The notes under the pieces were generated by a model that saw only the letters and a list, made by a program, of their open reading frames with translations, was not told the DNA's origin and did not search any database. Shown here in pieces: positions 1 through 6,933 of a stretch of 9,524 nt of DNA. The stretch lies in the NCBI GenBank assembly GCA_003563865.1, contig PWTP01000045.1, forward strand, positions 1 to 9,524. The letters are read 5' to 3'. This DNA is from Dehalococcoidia bacterium. Its GTDB lineage: Bacteria > Chloroflexota > Dehalococcoidia > Dehalococcoidales > CSSed11-197. The translations under genes and the position numbers were made by a program. Each line of letters starts with the position of its first letter. Within the stretch, counting starts at the first letter, position 1.

Positions 1-848
1 AAAACCTCATCTTCGTTCATGCTGGCCAGTTCACCTACAGTATTAACCTCGCTTCGTTTCAGGCAATTAAGCGCCCTGACAGAAAGGTCTAATTGCTCGA
101 TTGGCATATCATAAATATCTGACGGTATGGTAGCCTTGAAGACCCGCTTTCCCTGCTCTACCAGCGAAAGCTCGCCAAACTCTACAAATGGTTCCATCTG
201 ACTTTTCAGGATTTCTGCTGCCAGGCTGACAGCAGCAGCCGGAGGAAGGGTGTCATCGGTCCATACTTCAAGATGCAGCCGTTCCTGGCTGGTTTCACGT
301 CCCACGTGCATCGGTTCGGTGGTGAAGTTCGCTTTGCGAACCGGGCTGAAAATAGCATCTACGGGTATAGTGCCAACAGCCATGTCATCCTTTGTTTCTC
401 CCGCCCGGTAACCAATGCTCATTTCTACTGTAAGCTCAGCGTATAGCTTGCCTTCAGGAGAATCGATGGTTGCCAGTAGCAAATCAGGATTTACCACTTC
501 AAAATCCATATTCTTTTCAATGTCAGAGGCATACACCTCGCCTTCGCCCTGCTTTGAAAGCACCAGTTTACCAGGCTGGCCGGACAGCGGTTTTAGCCGC
601 AACTCTTTAATTTTTAGCAAAAACTGTAAAGCGTCTTCTTTGATGAATGGCATAGGTGAAAACTCGTGGTGGATTCCATCAATCCATACCTGAGTTACTG
701 CTGCACCAGGCAGATAACGCAATAAAACCCGCCTTAAAGAATTACCCACAGTGACGCCAAAACCCTTTTCCATAGGCTCGGCAACAAAGTGGCCATAACT
801 AGGACCTTCTTCAACACATTCTATTTTTGGTATAACCAAACTTGACAA
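1..848 (-). CDS. rpoA: RNA polymerase alpha subunit (3' end outside window)
   Basis: Alpha subunit of RNA polymerase; its dimer nucleates core enzyme assembly and its C-terminal domain binds UP-element DNA and activators. The N-terminal domain is clear: SSLVIPKIE at the start, AEPMEKGFG near residues 23-31, GNSLRRVLL near 35-43, and VWIDGIHHEFS near 55-64. The C-terminal domain begins in the visible part (LSVRALNCLKRSEV, about 255-268); R258 and N261 align with the E. coli DNA-contacting R265 and N268. 282 codons are visible; the family is usually 310-330 residues, so about 40 are cut off at the window edge. I place the start at TTG (848-846): a strong AAGGAGG lies 7 bases upstream, and no ATG in frame gives the conserved N-terminus. 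It follows rpsD by 21 bases. No rplQ is visible; it would lie beyond the edge. Confidence 0.96.
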   Translation of the reverse strand, partial: MSSLVIPKIECVEEGPSYGHFVAEPMEKGFGVTVGNSLRRVLLRYLPGAAVTQVWIDGIHHEFSPMPFIKEDALQFLLKIKELRLKPLSGQPGKLVLSKQGEGEVYASDIEKNMDFEVVNPDLLLATIDSPEGKLYAELTVEMSIGYRAGETKDDMAVGTIPVDAIFSPVRKANFTTEPMHVGRETSQERLHLEVWTDDTLPPAAAVSLAAEILKSQMEPFVEFGELSLVEQGKRVFKATIPSDIYDMPIEQLDLSVRALNCLKRSEVNTVGELASMNEDEV

Positions 849-855
849 CCACGAA

Positions 856-862
856 CCTCCTT
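856..862 (-). promoter_or_regulatory. Shine-Dalgarno site fixing the TTG start of rpoA
   Basis: AAGGAGG on the minus strand, 7 bases before the TTG at 848. It is the longest anti-16S match I noticed in the window and is the main reason for accepting a TTG start for rpoA. Confidence 0.85.
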
Positions 863-869
863 AAACCGG

Positions 870-1493
870 CTAGCGAGAGTAATGTTCGACCACAGCCGCT
901 GTATCGTAGCGGATACCCACATCATCAGGAGTTGGTAAAGCAATAACCTTACCTTCCATTTTGGCTTTATCAATGCTAAGCCATTGAGAAGTGGTCTTTG
1001 AGCCGATATTCTCAACCAGTTGCTTGTAATAATTTGTCTTACGGCTGCCTTCGCGCCAGCCTATGGTATCATTTTCTTGCACCAGGCAAGATGGAATGTC
1101 TGTCTTTTTTCCGTTTAATAATATATGACCATGCCTTACAATCTGTCTTGCTTGTGATAGCGAATCGGCAAAGCCCAAACGGTAGACAACATTATCCAGC
1201 CTTCTCTCCAGCAACACGATTAGAGTATCACCGGTAACTCCGGGCTGACGGCTTGCTTCTGCAAAGAAGCGGCGTAATTGAGCTTCCATCAGTCCGTAAC
1301 TGTAGCGGACCTTTTGTTTTTCCCGAAGTTGAATTCCACGGTCAGAAAGACGGCGTCGTCTGCCCAGTTGTGGGCCTGGTGGTTTGGGTCTTTTGTCGAA
1401 CACGCATCTGGTAAGGCATTTATCTCCTTTAAGCATGAGCTTCTCACCACTACGCCTGCACAAGCGGCAGCGTGCTTCTGTATACCTTGCCAT
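870..1493 (-). CDS. rpsD: 30S ribosomal protein S4
   Basis: Primary 16S rRNA-binding protein that starts 30S assembly of the 5' domain; in E. coli it is also the translational repressor of the alpha operon. The product is 207 residues, normal for the family. The N-terminus carries cysteines C9, C12, C26 and C30, which match the zinc-binding (C+) form, although the second pair is spaced C-x3-C where many C+ S4 proteins have x4. The conserved [15 protein letters not shown] stretch is at about 49-63. The S4 RNA-binding domain lies at about 97-160 ([13 protein letters not shown], then [14 protein letters not shown]). The ATG overlaps the TAA of rpsK by one base (TAATG), and AGGAGG at 1502-1507 sits 8 bases upstream inside rpsK, so translation is probably coupled. 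Confidence 0.98.
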   Translation of the reverse strand: MARYTEARCRLCRRSGEKLMLKGDKCLTRCVFDKRPKPPGPQLGRRRRLSDRGIQLREKQKVRYSYGLMEAQLRRFFAEASRQPGVTGDTLIVLLERRLDNVVYRLGFADSLSQARQIVRHGHILLNGKKTDIPSCLVQENDTIGWREGSRKTNYYKQLVENIGSKTTSQWLSIDKAKMEGKVIALPTPDDVGIRYDTAAVVEHYSR

Positions 1494-1882
1494 TAGACTC
1501 TCCTCCTTTTACGTGCCCGGCACCCGTTATGGGGAATAGGCGTAACATCCCGAATACTGACCACGTTAAGGCCTGTACTCTGTAAAGAGCGTATAGCAGC
1601 TTCGCGTCCACCACCCGGTCCTTTTACATAGACATGTATCTCTTTCAAGCCCTGTTCAATGCCTTTCTTGGCAGCATTTGTGGCTGCCAGTTGAGCTGCA
1701 TAAGGAGTGCTTTTTCTAGACCCCTTAAAACCTGCAGTGCCGGCACTGGCAGAAGCAATAACATTCCCTTTGGGATCTGTTAAGGTAATTATGGTGTTAT
1801 TGAAAGTCGCCTGTATATATGCCCGCCCCTGCGGTATATTTTTACGCTCCTTCTTTTTAATACGAGTACGTTTTTTTACCAT
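1493..1882 (-). CDS. rpsK: 30S ribosomal protein S11
   Basis: Platform protein of the 30S subunit, lining the mRNA exit and E-site region with S7 and S18. The 129-residue length is typical. Landmarks are the basic N-terminus ([15 protein letters not shown]), [16 protein letters not shown] at about 25-40, [19 protein letters not shown] at about 46-64, [11 protein letters not shown] at 84-94, and the terminal [18 protein letters not shown]. Asn119-Gly120 falls at the position known to form isoaspartate in E. coli S11. The usual CRPPK near the end is CRARK here. The ATG is 19 bases after rpsM, with TAGGAG about 7 bases before it. Confidence 0.98.
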   Translation of the reverse strand: MVKKRTRIKKKERKNIPQGRAYIQATFNNTIITLTDPKGNVIASASAGTAGFKGSRKSTPYAAQLAATNAAKKGIEQGLKEIHVYVKGPGGGREAAIRSLQSTGLNVVSIRDVTPIPHNGCRARKRRRV

Positions 1883-1901
1883 TTTCTCTCCTAGTTAACC
1901 T

Positions 1902-2291
1902 TTACTTTTTAGTCATACCACGTCTCTGGCCTCTGCCGGCGACTGTCTTGCGTTCACCACGCCGTGTGCGGGCATTGGTTCGGGTACGTTGTCCGCGGGT
2001 CGGCAGATTTCTGCGGTGCCGTAATCCCCGATAAGTGCCCGTATCCATTAACCTTTTAAGGTTTATGGAATTCTCTTTACGCAGATCGCCTTCAACCTTA
2101 CAAGTTTTGGCAATCATTTCTCTTAAGCGATTTACTTCATCTTCAGTCAGATTGCTTACCACCTGAGTACGATCAATGCCAACTTCATCTAAAATATTTA
2201 TACTTGTGGTTCGGCCGATACCATAAATATATTGTAATGCAACCCATATCTGTTTTGTCTTGGGTATATCAACTCCGGCAATACGTGCCAT
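1902..2291 (-). CDS. rpsM: 30S ribosomal protein S13
   Basis: Head protein of the 30S subunit; it forms bridges to the 50S subunit (with L5) and its C-terminal tail reaches the P-site tRNA. The 129 residues begin with the family signature [10 protein letters not shown], followed by [10 protein letters not shown] at about 21-30 (helix-hairpin-helix region). The rRNA-binding core [26 protein letters not shown] spans about 87-112, then a long basic tail ([15 protein letters not shown]). Position 64 is Cys in [10 protein letters not shown], where a Tyr is common. AGGAGG ends 5 bases before the ATG. It starts 17 bases after rpmJ. In E. coli the alpha operon's S4-binding pseudoknot lies just ahead of rpsM; here the gap is too short for that structure. 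Confidence 0.98.
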   Translation of the reverse strand: MARIAGVDIPKTKQIWVALQYIYGIGRTTSINILDEVGIDRTQVVSNLTEDEVNRLREMIAKTCKVEGDLRKENSINLKRLMDTGTYRGLRHRRNLPTRGQRTRTNARTRRGERKTVAGRGQRRGMTKK

Positions 2292-2308
2292 TAAAGCCTC
2301 CTCTTACT

Positions 2309-2422
2309 CTAACCCTGACGTTGTTTATGCTTGGGATTGGTGCACAGAACTCGCACTACCCCATGGCGTTTTATTACTTTACACTTGTCACAAACTTTTT
2401 TTACAGATGCCTTAACCTTCAT
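2309..2422 (-). CDS. rpmJ: 50S ribosomal protein L36, zinc-binding form
   Basis: The smallest 50S protein, which packs against 23S rRNA. A 37-residue frame reads [20 protein letters not shown] and continues to end in [11 protein letters not shown]11, C14, C27 and H32 form the CCCH zinc site of the C+ form. Length and residues match L36 throughout. It sits between infA (21 bases upstream) and rpsM (17 bases downstream), its standard place. No strong Shine-Dalgarno precedes it: the only purine runs are GGGAAAG about 6 bases before the ATG and AGGGAG about 15 bases away. An in-frame TTG five codons upstream has no better site and would break the conserved N-terminus. Confidence 0.97.
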   Translation of the reverse strand: MKVKASVKKVCDKCKVIKRHGVVRVLCTNPKHKQRQG

Positions 2423-2443
2423 TGTAATCTTTCCCAACTCCCT

Positions 2444-2662
2444 TTACTTCAAACGGTAAGTGATCCTGCCACGGGTAAGGTCATAGGGTGAAAGTTCTAC
2501 TAAAACCTTATCACCGGGCAAAACCCGAATATAGTGAACTCGCAATTTTCCCGATATATGCGCCAGGACCACATGGTCGTTAGCCAGCTTTACTCTGAAA
2601 GTGGCATTGGCCAGAGCTTCAAGCACTATACCTTCTACTTCAATTGCGTCTTTTTTTGCCAT
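2444..2662 (-). CDS. infA: Translation initiation factor IF-1
   Basis: Small OB-fold factor that occupies the 30S A site during initiation and works with IF2 and IF3. The 72 residues are exactly the usual bacterial length. Diagnostic segments are [11 protein letters not shown] at the start, [20 protein letters not shown] at about 20-39, and the near-invariant [20 protein letters not shown] with RITYRLK at the end. The ATG follows the map stop codon by only 5 bases. The 28 bases before it are A/T-rich with no purine-rich Shine-Dalgarno, so initiation may depend on coupling to map or on an unstructured leader (inference). Confidence 0.98.
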   Translation of the reverse strand: MAKKDAIEVEGIVLEALANATFRVKLANDHVVLAHISGKLRVHYIRVLPGDKVLVELSPYDLTRGRITYRLK

Positions 2663-2667
2663 ATAAA

Positions 2668-3417
2668 TTAGTTTACAGTTAAAATTTCTGCATCACCCTC
2701 TGTGATGGCTATAGTATGTTCAAAATGGGCTGCTAAACTGTCATCTGCAGTATAAACTACCCAGCCGTCATTGCCAAGTCTGGTACGCCAATCTCCAGCG
2801 GTTACCATGGGTTCAAGGGCAATTGTCATTCCTCGTTTTAATACCGGGCCGGTTCCCGGTTGTCCGAAATTGGGCACATGCGGATCCTCATGCATTTGTC
2901 GGCCTATACCATGTCCGGTATATTCACGCACTACTGCAAAACCATGACTTTCGACATGCTTTTGAATTGCTGTTGATATATCTCCAACCCTGTTGCCATT
3001 CCTTGCTGCCTGGATGCCTGCTTCAAGGGCTTCTTTGGTTACCTTGATAAGCTTTGAAGTTTTCGGGTTTATTTTTCCTACCCCTATGGTCAGTGCTGTA
3101 TCACCCTGAAACCCTCTTAGTTTAAGCCCGAAATCAAGTGATACTACATCGCCTTCGCTAATTATTCTGTCACCGGGGATGCCGTGAACTACCTCATTAT
3201 TGATTGAGACACACAAACTGGCAGGAAAACCCCGGAACCCTTTAAATGATGGCTTACCTCCCAATTTTAAAGCCTCGCTGCTGGCTATTGTGTCCAACTC
3301 GGAAGTCTTCATACCCGGTCTTATGCTCAAAGCAAGTAATTTTAGTACACTGGCGGTGGCTTTGCCGGCATCTCGCATCAATTCTAACTCTTGATCAGTC
3401 TTTATGATGATTGCCAC
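2668..3417 (-). CDS. map: Methionine aminopeptidase, type I
   Basis: Metalloprotease that removes the initiator methionine from nascent proteins, acting near the ribosome exit tunnel. The 249 residues match type I single-domain enzymes. The catalytic set is complete: H78 in [10 protein letters not shown], metal ligands D95 (SLDFG), D106 (GDTA), H169 (TGHGIG), E202 (ALEPM) and E233 (FEHT), plus H176. All are displaced by two from the E. coli numbers. The start is GTG at 3417-3415, since no ATG lies near the conserved [16 protein letters not shown] start. It lies inside adk: the two genes overlap by 23 bases. The upstream signal is a weak GGGG 7 bases before GTG, inside the adk tail. Confidence 0.97.
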   Translation of the reverse strand: MAIIIKTDQELELMRDAGKATASVLKLLALSIRPGMKTSELDTIASSEALKLGGKPSFKGFRGFPASLCVSINNEVVHGIPGDRIISEGDVVSLDFGLKLRGFQGDTALTIGVGKINPKTSKLIKVTKEALEAGIQAARNGNRVGDISTAIQKHVESHGFAVVREYTGHGIGRQMHEDPHVPNFGQPGTGPVLKRGMTIALEPMVTAGDWRTRLGNDGWVVYTADDSLAAHFEHTIAITEGDAEILTVN

Positions 3418-4066
3418 CTTTTAACCCCAATACCTTAATTATTCGATTCTGTATCTCTTCAACCTTGCCCTCACCACTAATCTCTACCAACTTTCCCTGA
3501 TTTCGATAGTAATCTATCAGGGGAGACGTTTCATCAAAATACACAAGCAACCGGCGCTCTACCGTTTCCGGTTTATCATCCGGACGCTGATATAAACTAC
3601 CTCCACAGGTGGAACACCACTGTTTATTGCTATGTGCTTGCCCTGCACTTAAAGAGTGGGGGGTCTGGCACTCACGGCATAACCAGCGGTTTGACAAGCG
3701 TCTGATCAACTCTAGGCGGTCTACCTTTATATAAACTACATGCTCAATAGCTTTATTCTGTTTTTCAAGAGCTGTATCCAGGGCTTTGGCCTGGTTATTA
3801 TTGCGAGGGAATCCGTCCAGGATAACCCCGGCTTCATTATTCAAATTATCCAGTTCTTCCAAGATTACCCGGATAGTTATATCATCCGGAACCAGTACTC
3901 CCCGCTCCATATATCCTTTAACTTCTGAACCAAGCCCATCTCCTCGTTTTACTGCCTGACGAAACAAGTCACCCGGCGCTATATGCTCGAGGCCTAATTT
4001 AAAAGCTACCAGCTCTGCTTGAGTTCCTTTGCCTGCCCCGGGTGGACCTATGAAGACTATATACAC
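3395..4066 (-). CDS. adk: Adenylate kinase, zinc-LID form
   Basis: Cytoplasmic phosphotransferase interconverting ATP + AMP and 2 ADP. From the GTG at 4066 it has 223 residues. It shows the P-loop GPPGAGKGT at 7-15, the NMP-binding region GDLFRQA (from 32), DGFPR at 84-88, and a long-form LID with C130, C133, C151 and C154 (zinc-binding, as in Bacillus), then YQRPDD. This start puts R88, Q92 and C130/C133 at the standard family numbers. A TTG four codons earlier (4078) would give 227 residues and is 5 bases after secY. I prefer GTG because its N-terminus MYIVFIGPPG is canonical. Oddities: P31 where Thr is usual, N89 where Thr is usual, and a tail GGNHHKD whose last bases overlap the map start by 23 bases. 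Confidence 0.95.
   Translation of the reverse strand: MYIVFIGPPGAGKGTQAELVAFKLGLEHIAPGDLFRQAVKRGDGLGSEVKGYMERGVLVPDDITIRVILEELDNLNNEAGVILDGFPRNNNQAKALDTALEKQNKAIEHVVYIKVDRLELIRRLSNRWLCRECQTPHSLSAGQAHSNKQWCSTCGGSLYQRPDDKPETVERRLLVYFDETSPLIDYYRNQGKLVEISGEGKVEEIQNRIIKVLGLKGGNHHKD
3421..3434 (-). promoter_or_regulatory. Probable ribosome binding region of map, similar to that of adk
   Basis: On the minus strand this reads GGTATTGGGGTTAA, with GTG 3 bases further on. It lies within the last codons of adk. Apart from one T it repeats the sequence in front of adk at 4070-4083. It lacks AGGAGG; the GGGG run is the only plausible anti-16S contact. Its role in initiation is inferred from position. Confidence 0.45.
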
Positions 4067-4069
4067 AGC

Positions 4070-4083
4070 TAACCCCAAATACC
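4070..4083 (-). promoter_or_regulatory. Probable ribosome binding region of adk
   Basis: On the minus strand GGTATTTGGGGTTA, followed by GCT and the GTG start. It fills nearly the whole secY-adk gap. GGGG lies about 6 bases before GTG. The TTG within it (4078) is the competing start codon. It nearly duplicates the map leader at 3421-3434. Confidence 0.45.
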
Positions 4084-5406
4084 CTACTTAATAAAGCCTT
4101 CATATCGACGCATAGCAAGCTGGGCTTCAAGTTGTTTCATGGTATCAAGCGTGACAGCTACAACAATAAGCATACCAAAGGAGGACAGTTGTAAGGCCTG
4201 AATGTTGGTAGCCTCTTGTGCAATTACAGGGATTATGGCAACAAAAGCCAGAAATAGTGCGCCTGCCCAAGTAATACGGTGAATTACTCCATTCAAGTAT
4301 TTTTCGGTCTTCTTGCCCGGGCGCACACCGGGAATAAAACCACCTTGCCGCTGAAGAGTGCCGGGCAAGTCTTGGTTCTGGAAAATAACCATGGTGTAAA
4401 AGAAAGCAAAAAATACCACCAGCAGAAAAGTTAAGCCCCAGTATACCAAGCCCAGCGGCATTGCTGCGTCGGGACTGAAAATATTTACTATATGATTGGC
4501 AAAGTTAGGATCGGTGCCGGCAGGGCTGGCAAAATAGCTGGCAACAATGCTGGGAAACATGATAAATGCCATAGCAAAAATCAGAGGAATGACTCCGGCA
4601 GTGTTAACCCTCAGCGGTATATGAGTTGAACCAGACTGACGGTGCATCCGGCCCCCACGCACTACACTTTTTGCATATTGAACCGGAATGCGCCGGTGAG
4701 CTTCGGTAAAAATTACGATAAGGACAGTGGTAGCCAGGGCAATAAGTATAAAGCCAATGAGGCCCATAGTCTGCCCGGCTTCTCCGGTTAAAATACCTTG
4801 TCCGATCATACCGGGCAAGCCGGAAATAATTCCAGCAAAAATTATAATTGAAATGCCGTTACCAATGCCATACTGGGTAATTTGCTCACCCAGCCAAACC
4901 AGGAACATGGTGCCGGCAACAATGGCAATTACGATAGCTATTGTGCTCAATGCATCGGTTGAGGCTACAGCGTTATTTCGCTGCAGTAATACCAGCTGTC
5001 CATATCCGGCCATAGCAGCCAGCGGAACAGTAAGGTAATGAGTATACAGGGTGATTTTATTGCGTCCTGCTTCACCTTCTTTGGAGAGAGCTTGAAGTTT
5101 TGGAATTACAGGAGTCATTAGCTGCATTACAATGGTAGCAGTAATGTATGGGTACACTCCCATTGCAGCCACGCTGAAATTCCGCATTGCTCCACCGCTG
5201 AAAAGGTCAAACATGCCGAACAGGGCGCTGTCTCGAAAGAATTCCTCCAGGACAGCAGAATCAACTCCGGGTATGGGAACATGTGCAATTAATCGGAATA
5301 TTACCAGTGCTCCGAATAAAATCAGCAGACGCTTGCGAAGATCGGGCAAGCTGAAAGCATCTATCATAGCCTGTAATAAACGGGGCCTAGACTGCACTTG
5401 AGCCAA
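4084..5406 (-). CDS. secY: Protein translocase channel subunit SecY
   Basis: Core of the SecYEG channel in the cytoplasmic membrane, carrying exported and membrane proteins through or into the bilayer. The 440 residues have ten hydrophobic segments, as expected. Family marks: GVDSAVLEEFF (about 47-57), FSGGAMRNFSVAAMGVYPYI (69-88), GNGISIIIFAGI (182-193), the cytoplasmic loop RRIPVQYAKSVVRGG (238-252), FIPGVRPGKKT (357-367) and DTMKQLEAQLAMRRYEGFIK at the end. The start is TTG at 5406-5404, set by AGGAGG 6 bases upstream; a GTG three codons later is possible but is badly placed. The first 20 bases overlap the end of rplO. It is the usual membrane-protein gene of the spc operon. Confidence 0.97.
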   Translation of the reverse strand: MAQVQSRPRLLQAMIDAFSLPDLRKRLLILFGALVIFRLIAHVPIPGVDSAVLEEFFRDSALFGMFDLFSGGAMRNFSVAAMGVYPYITATIVMQLMTPVIPKLQALSKEGEAGRNKITLYTHYLTVPLAAMAGYGQLVLLQRNNAVASTDALSTIAIVIAIVAGTMFLVWLGEQITQYGIGNGISIIIFAGIISGLPGMIGQGILTGEAGQTMGLIGFILIALATTVLIVIFTEAHRRIPVQYAKSVVRGGRMHRQSGSTHIPLRVNTAGVIPLIFAMAFIMFPSIVASYFASPAGTDPNFANHIVNIFSPDAAMPLGLVYWGLTFLLVVFFAFFYTMVIFQNQDLPGTLQRQGGFIPGVRPGKKTEKYLNGVIHRITWAGALFLAFVAIIPVIAQEATNIQALQLSSFGMLIVVAVTLDTMKQLEAQLAMRRYEGFIK

Positions 5407-5851
5407 AAGGAACCTCCTCTATCCGGCCACCGGCTGCTTCGATTTTTGCTTTGGCTGCATCCGAAAACTTGTTAGCGCTTACCAATAAAGGCTGGTCCAG
5501 ATCTCCTCTAGCCAGGATTTTTACCGGCTTAGAACTTGATTTGATAAGGCCAGATTCTACCAGTTTATCTATTGTTACTTCGGTATTCGGATCAAATAAA
5601 CTGAGCTCTTCAACATTTACCAGGCTGAATTCAGTTTTGAATATATTGGTAAAACCACGTTTGCGTGGTAGGCGTTTAATAATAGGCAACTGCCCGCCTT
5701 CAAAGCCGGGCCGTACTTTGCCGCCTGAACGGGATTTTTGACCTTTAAGACCTCTGCAGGAATAAGTGCCGTGGCCACTGGCATTACCCCGGCCAACACG
5801 CTTCCTGTCCTTTTTTGAACCTGGAGCCGGTGCTAATTCATGCTGTTTCAC
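5387..5851 (-). CDS. rplO: 50S ribosomal protein L15
   Basis: Late-assembling 50S protein with a long glycine- and arginine-rich N-terminal extension that runs through 23S rRNA. The 154 residues carry the signature [34 protein letters not shown] at about 44-55, and the globular half with [17 protein letters not shown] and a final AAGGRIEEV. The start is GTG at 5851-5849, overlapping the rpmD TGA by four bases (GTGA), with AGGAGG 7 bases upstream inside rpmD. Its 3' end overlaps secY by 20 bases. Confidence 0.97.
   Translation of the reverse strand: MKQHELAPAPGSKKDRKRVGRGNASGHGTYSCRGLKGQKSRSGGKVRPGFEGGQLPIIKRLPRKRGFTNIFKTEFSLVNVEELSLFDPNTEVTIDKLVESGLIKSSSKPVKILARGDLDQPLLVSANKFSDAAKAKIEAAGGRIEEVPFGSSAV
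5413..5418 (-). promoter_or_regulatory. Shine-Dalgarno site fixing the TTG start of secY
   Basis: AGGAGG on the minus strand, 6 bases before the TTG at 5406, embedded in the last codons of rplO. It argues for TTG over the later in-frame GTG. Confidence 0.8.
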
Positions 5852-6033
5852 TGGCTCGCCTCCTCTATGGTTACTAAATGTCTTACTTTGAGTATCATTC
5901 CCCGAAGTGATCCGGAGTCTTCCCTGACTACACTCTGATTGAGTTTGTTAAGGCCCAAAGATTTGAGTGTAAGCCGCTGATCTTCGGGGTAGCCGATAGG
6001 GCTGCGACTACAAGAAATACGCAATTTAGCCAT
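5848..6033 (-). CDS. rpmD: 50S ribosomal protein L30
   Basis: Small 50S protein; 61 residues, a normal bacterial length. It reads [20 protein letters not shown], then [18 protein letters not shown] (24-40), with [15 protein letters not shown] near the end, all expected of L30. The ATG at 6033-6031 lies within the end of rpsE (8-base overlap). GGAGG at 6043-6047 is 9 bases upstream. An in-frame extension to an ATG at 6084 would add a 17-residue basic leader unlike L30, so I reject it. It ends in TGA, the only TGA among the ribosomal-protein stops I checked here. Confidence 0.97.
   Translation of the reverse strand: MAKLRISCSRSPIGYPEDQRLTLKSLGLNKLNQSVVREDSGSLRGMILKVRHLVTIEEASQ
5859..5864 (-). 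promoter_or_regulatory. Shine-Dalgarno site fixing the GTG start of rplO
   Basis: AGGAGG on the minus strand within the last codons of rpmD, 7 bases before the GTG at 5851. The GTGA stop-start overlap suggests coupled translation with rpmD. Confidence 0.8.
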
Positions 6034-6556
6034 TTGCAACTGCCTCCGTTTCTTCTTTGAGGCCTTTTCTGCGTGCAATTTCACGCTGAGGGTCTCTGAG
6101 CCGGGTTAAGGCATAAACAGTTGCCCTGGCTACATTTATCGGGTTTGAGCTACCCAAAGATTTGCTTAGAATATCTTTAACACCGGCAGCTTCAACCACT
6201 GCTCTCACAGCTCCCCCGGCAATGATACCGGTACCGGGGAGTGCCGGCTTCAAAAACACTATACTGGCTCCCAGTTTGGTAGTAGCTTCACTTGGAATGG
6301 TGTTGCCTTTTAACTCAACCTTTACAATGTTCTTTCTTGCATAAGCTCCGGCTTTGGCTATTGCAGACGGAACCTCGTTTGACTTGGCAAGGCCTACTCC
6401 AACATGTCCTGCACCGTCGCCTACCACTACCAGGGCATTGAAGCGCATGCGCTTACCACCTTTTACTACCTTTGATACCCGGTTTAAAGCGATTAACTTT
6501 TCGTTAAGAACCAGATCTTCTGCATTTATTCTTTTTATCCGCATTTCCTTACTCAC
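6026..6556 (-). CDS. rpsE: 30S ribosomal protein S5
   Basis: 30S protein at the mRNA entry channel, involved in decoding fidelity and in the region where spectinomycin acts. The 176 residues show the double-stranded RNA-binding-like N-domain ([20 protein letters not shown] at about 24-43, [19 protein letters not shown] to 63) and the C-domain ([19 protein letters not shown] at 104-122, then [15 protein letters not shown]). Position 89 is Ser in NTIPSE where His is common. The start is GTG at 6556-6554, with AGGGAG 6 bases upstream overlapping the rplR stop. The later in-frame ATG (6544) lacks a well-spaced site. The gap after rplR is 11 bases. Confidence 0.97.
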   Translation of the reverse strand: MSKEMRIKRINAEDLVLNEKLIALNRVSKVVKGGKRMRFNALVVVGDGAGHVGVGLAKSNEVPSAIAKAGAYARKNIVKVELKGNTIPSEATTKLGASIVFLKPALPGTGIIAGGAVRAVVEAAGVKDILSKSLGSSNPINVARATVYALTRLRDPQREIARRKGLKEETEAVANG

Positions 6557-6562
6557 TCTTCA

Positions 6563-6568
6563 CTCCCT
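6563..6568 (-). promoter_or_regulatory. Shine-Dalgarno site favouring the GTG start of rpsE
   Basis: AGGGAG on the minus strand, 6 bases before the GTG at 6556 and touching the rplR stop codon. It is too far (18 bases) from the ATG at 6544 to serve that codon. Confidence 0.65.
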
Positions 6569-6933
6569 TAGAACTTAAGTCCCGCTTCCCGGGCTGATTC
6601 AGCCAGAGTCTTAACCCGGCCATGGTAGCGGTTACCTCCACGGTCGAAAACCGCTTCGGTAATACCCATATCCAGGGCTTTTCTGGCAATCGCTTCACCA
6701 ACCAGTTCAGCATGTGAGGTCTTTTGTTTATCTTTCAATTTATCTCTAACACCTGCTTCAAGTGTACAAGCAGCTGCCAGAGTATGACCAGATTCGTCAT
6801 CTATCAGCTGAACATATATATGGTTTAAACTACGAAATACTGCCAACCTGGGGCGTGATGCATCCCCTCTTACCTTTTTACGCACACGAGCGTGTCTCAT
6901 AAGCCTGGCAGATCTTGTATTAGCTTTTGACAT
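6568..6933 (-). CDS. rplR: 50S ribosomal protein L18
   Basis: 5S rRNA-binding protein of the central protuberance, working with L5. The 121 residues have a basic N-terminus ([14 protein letters not shown] at about 10-23), [20 protein letters not shown] (27-46), and the C-terminal [26 protein letters not shown] typical of L18. Its ATG overlaps the rplF TAA by one base (TAATG). An AGGGGG run 9 bases upstream is the likely ribosome contact. rpsE follows after 11 bases. Confidence 0.98.
   Translation of the reverse strand: MSKANTRSARLMRHARVRKKVRGDASRPRLAVFRSLNHIYVQLIDDESGHTLAAACTLEAGVRDKLKDKQKTSHAELVGEAIARKALDMGITEAVFDRGGNRYHGRVKTLAESAREAGLKF

Noticed and set aside
415..693. 92-residue plus-strand open frame opposite rpoA
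   Set aside because: The opposite strand encodes RpoA continuously with conserved residues, so this is a shadow frame.
2292..2308. S4-type autoregulatory pseudoknot ahead of rpsM, as in the E. coli alpha operon
   Set aside because: The gap between rpmJ and rpsM is only 17 bases and rpmJ precedes directly; no matching structure could be made out by eye.
4727..5038. 103-residue plus-strand open frame opposite secY
   Set aside because: Hydrophobic composition is what the reverse of transmembrane codons gives; no independent start signal or family similarity was seen.
5617..5799. 60-residue minus-strand frame within rplO
   Set aside because: It is an alternative frame wholly inside the well-supported L15 gene, with no distinct signal.
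5848..6084. 78-residue version of L30 starting at an upstream ATG
   Set aside because: The added 17 residues are a lysine-rich out-of-frame reading of the rpsE end; the 61-residue form starting MAKLRIS fits the family and has GGAGG 9 bases upstream.
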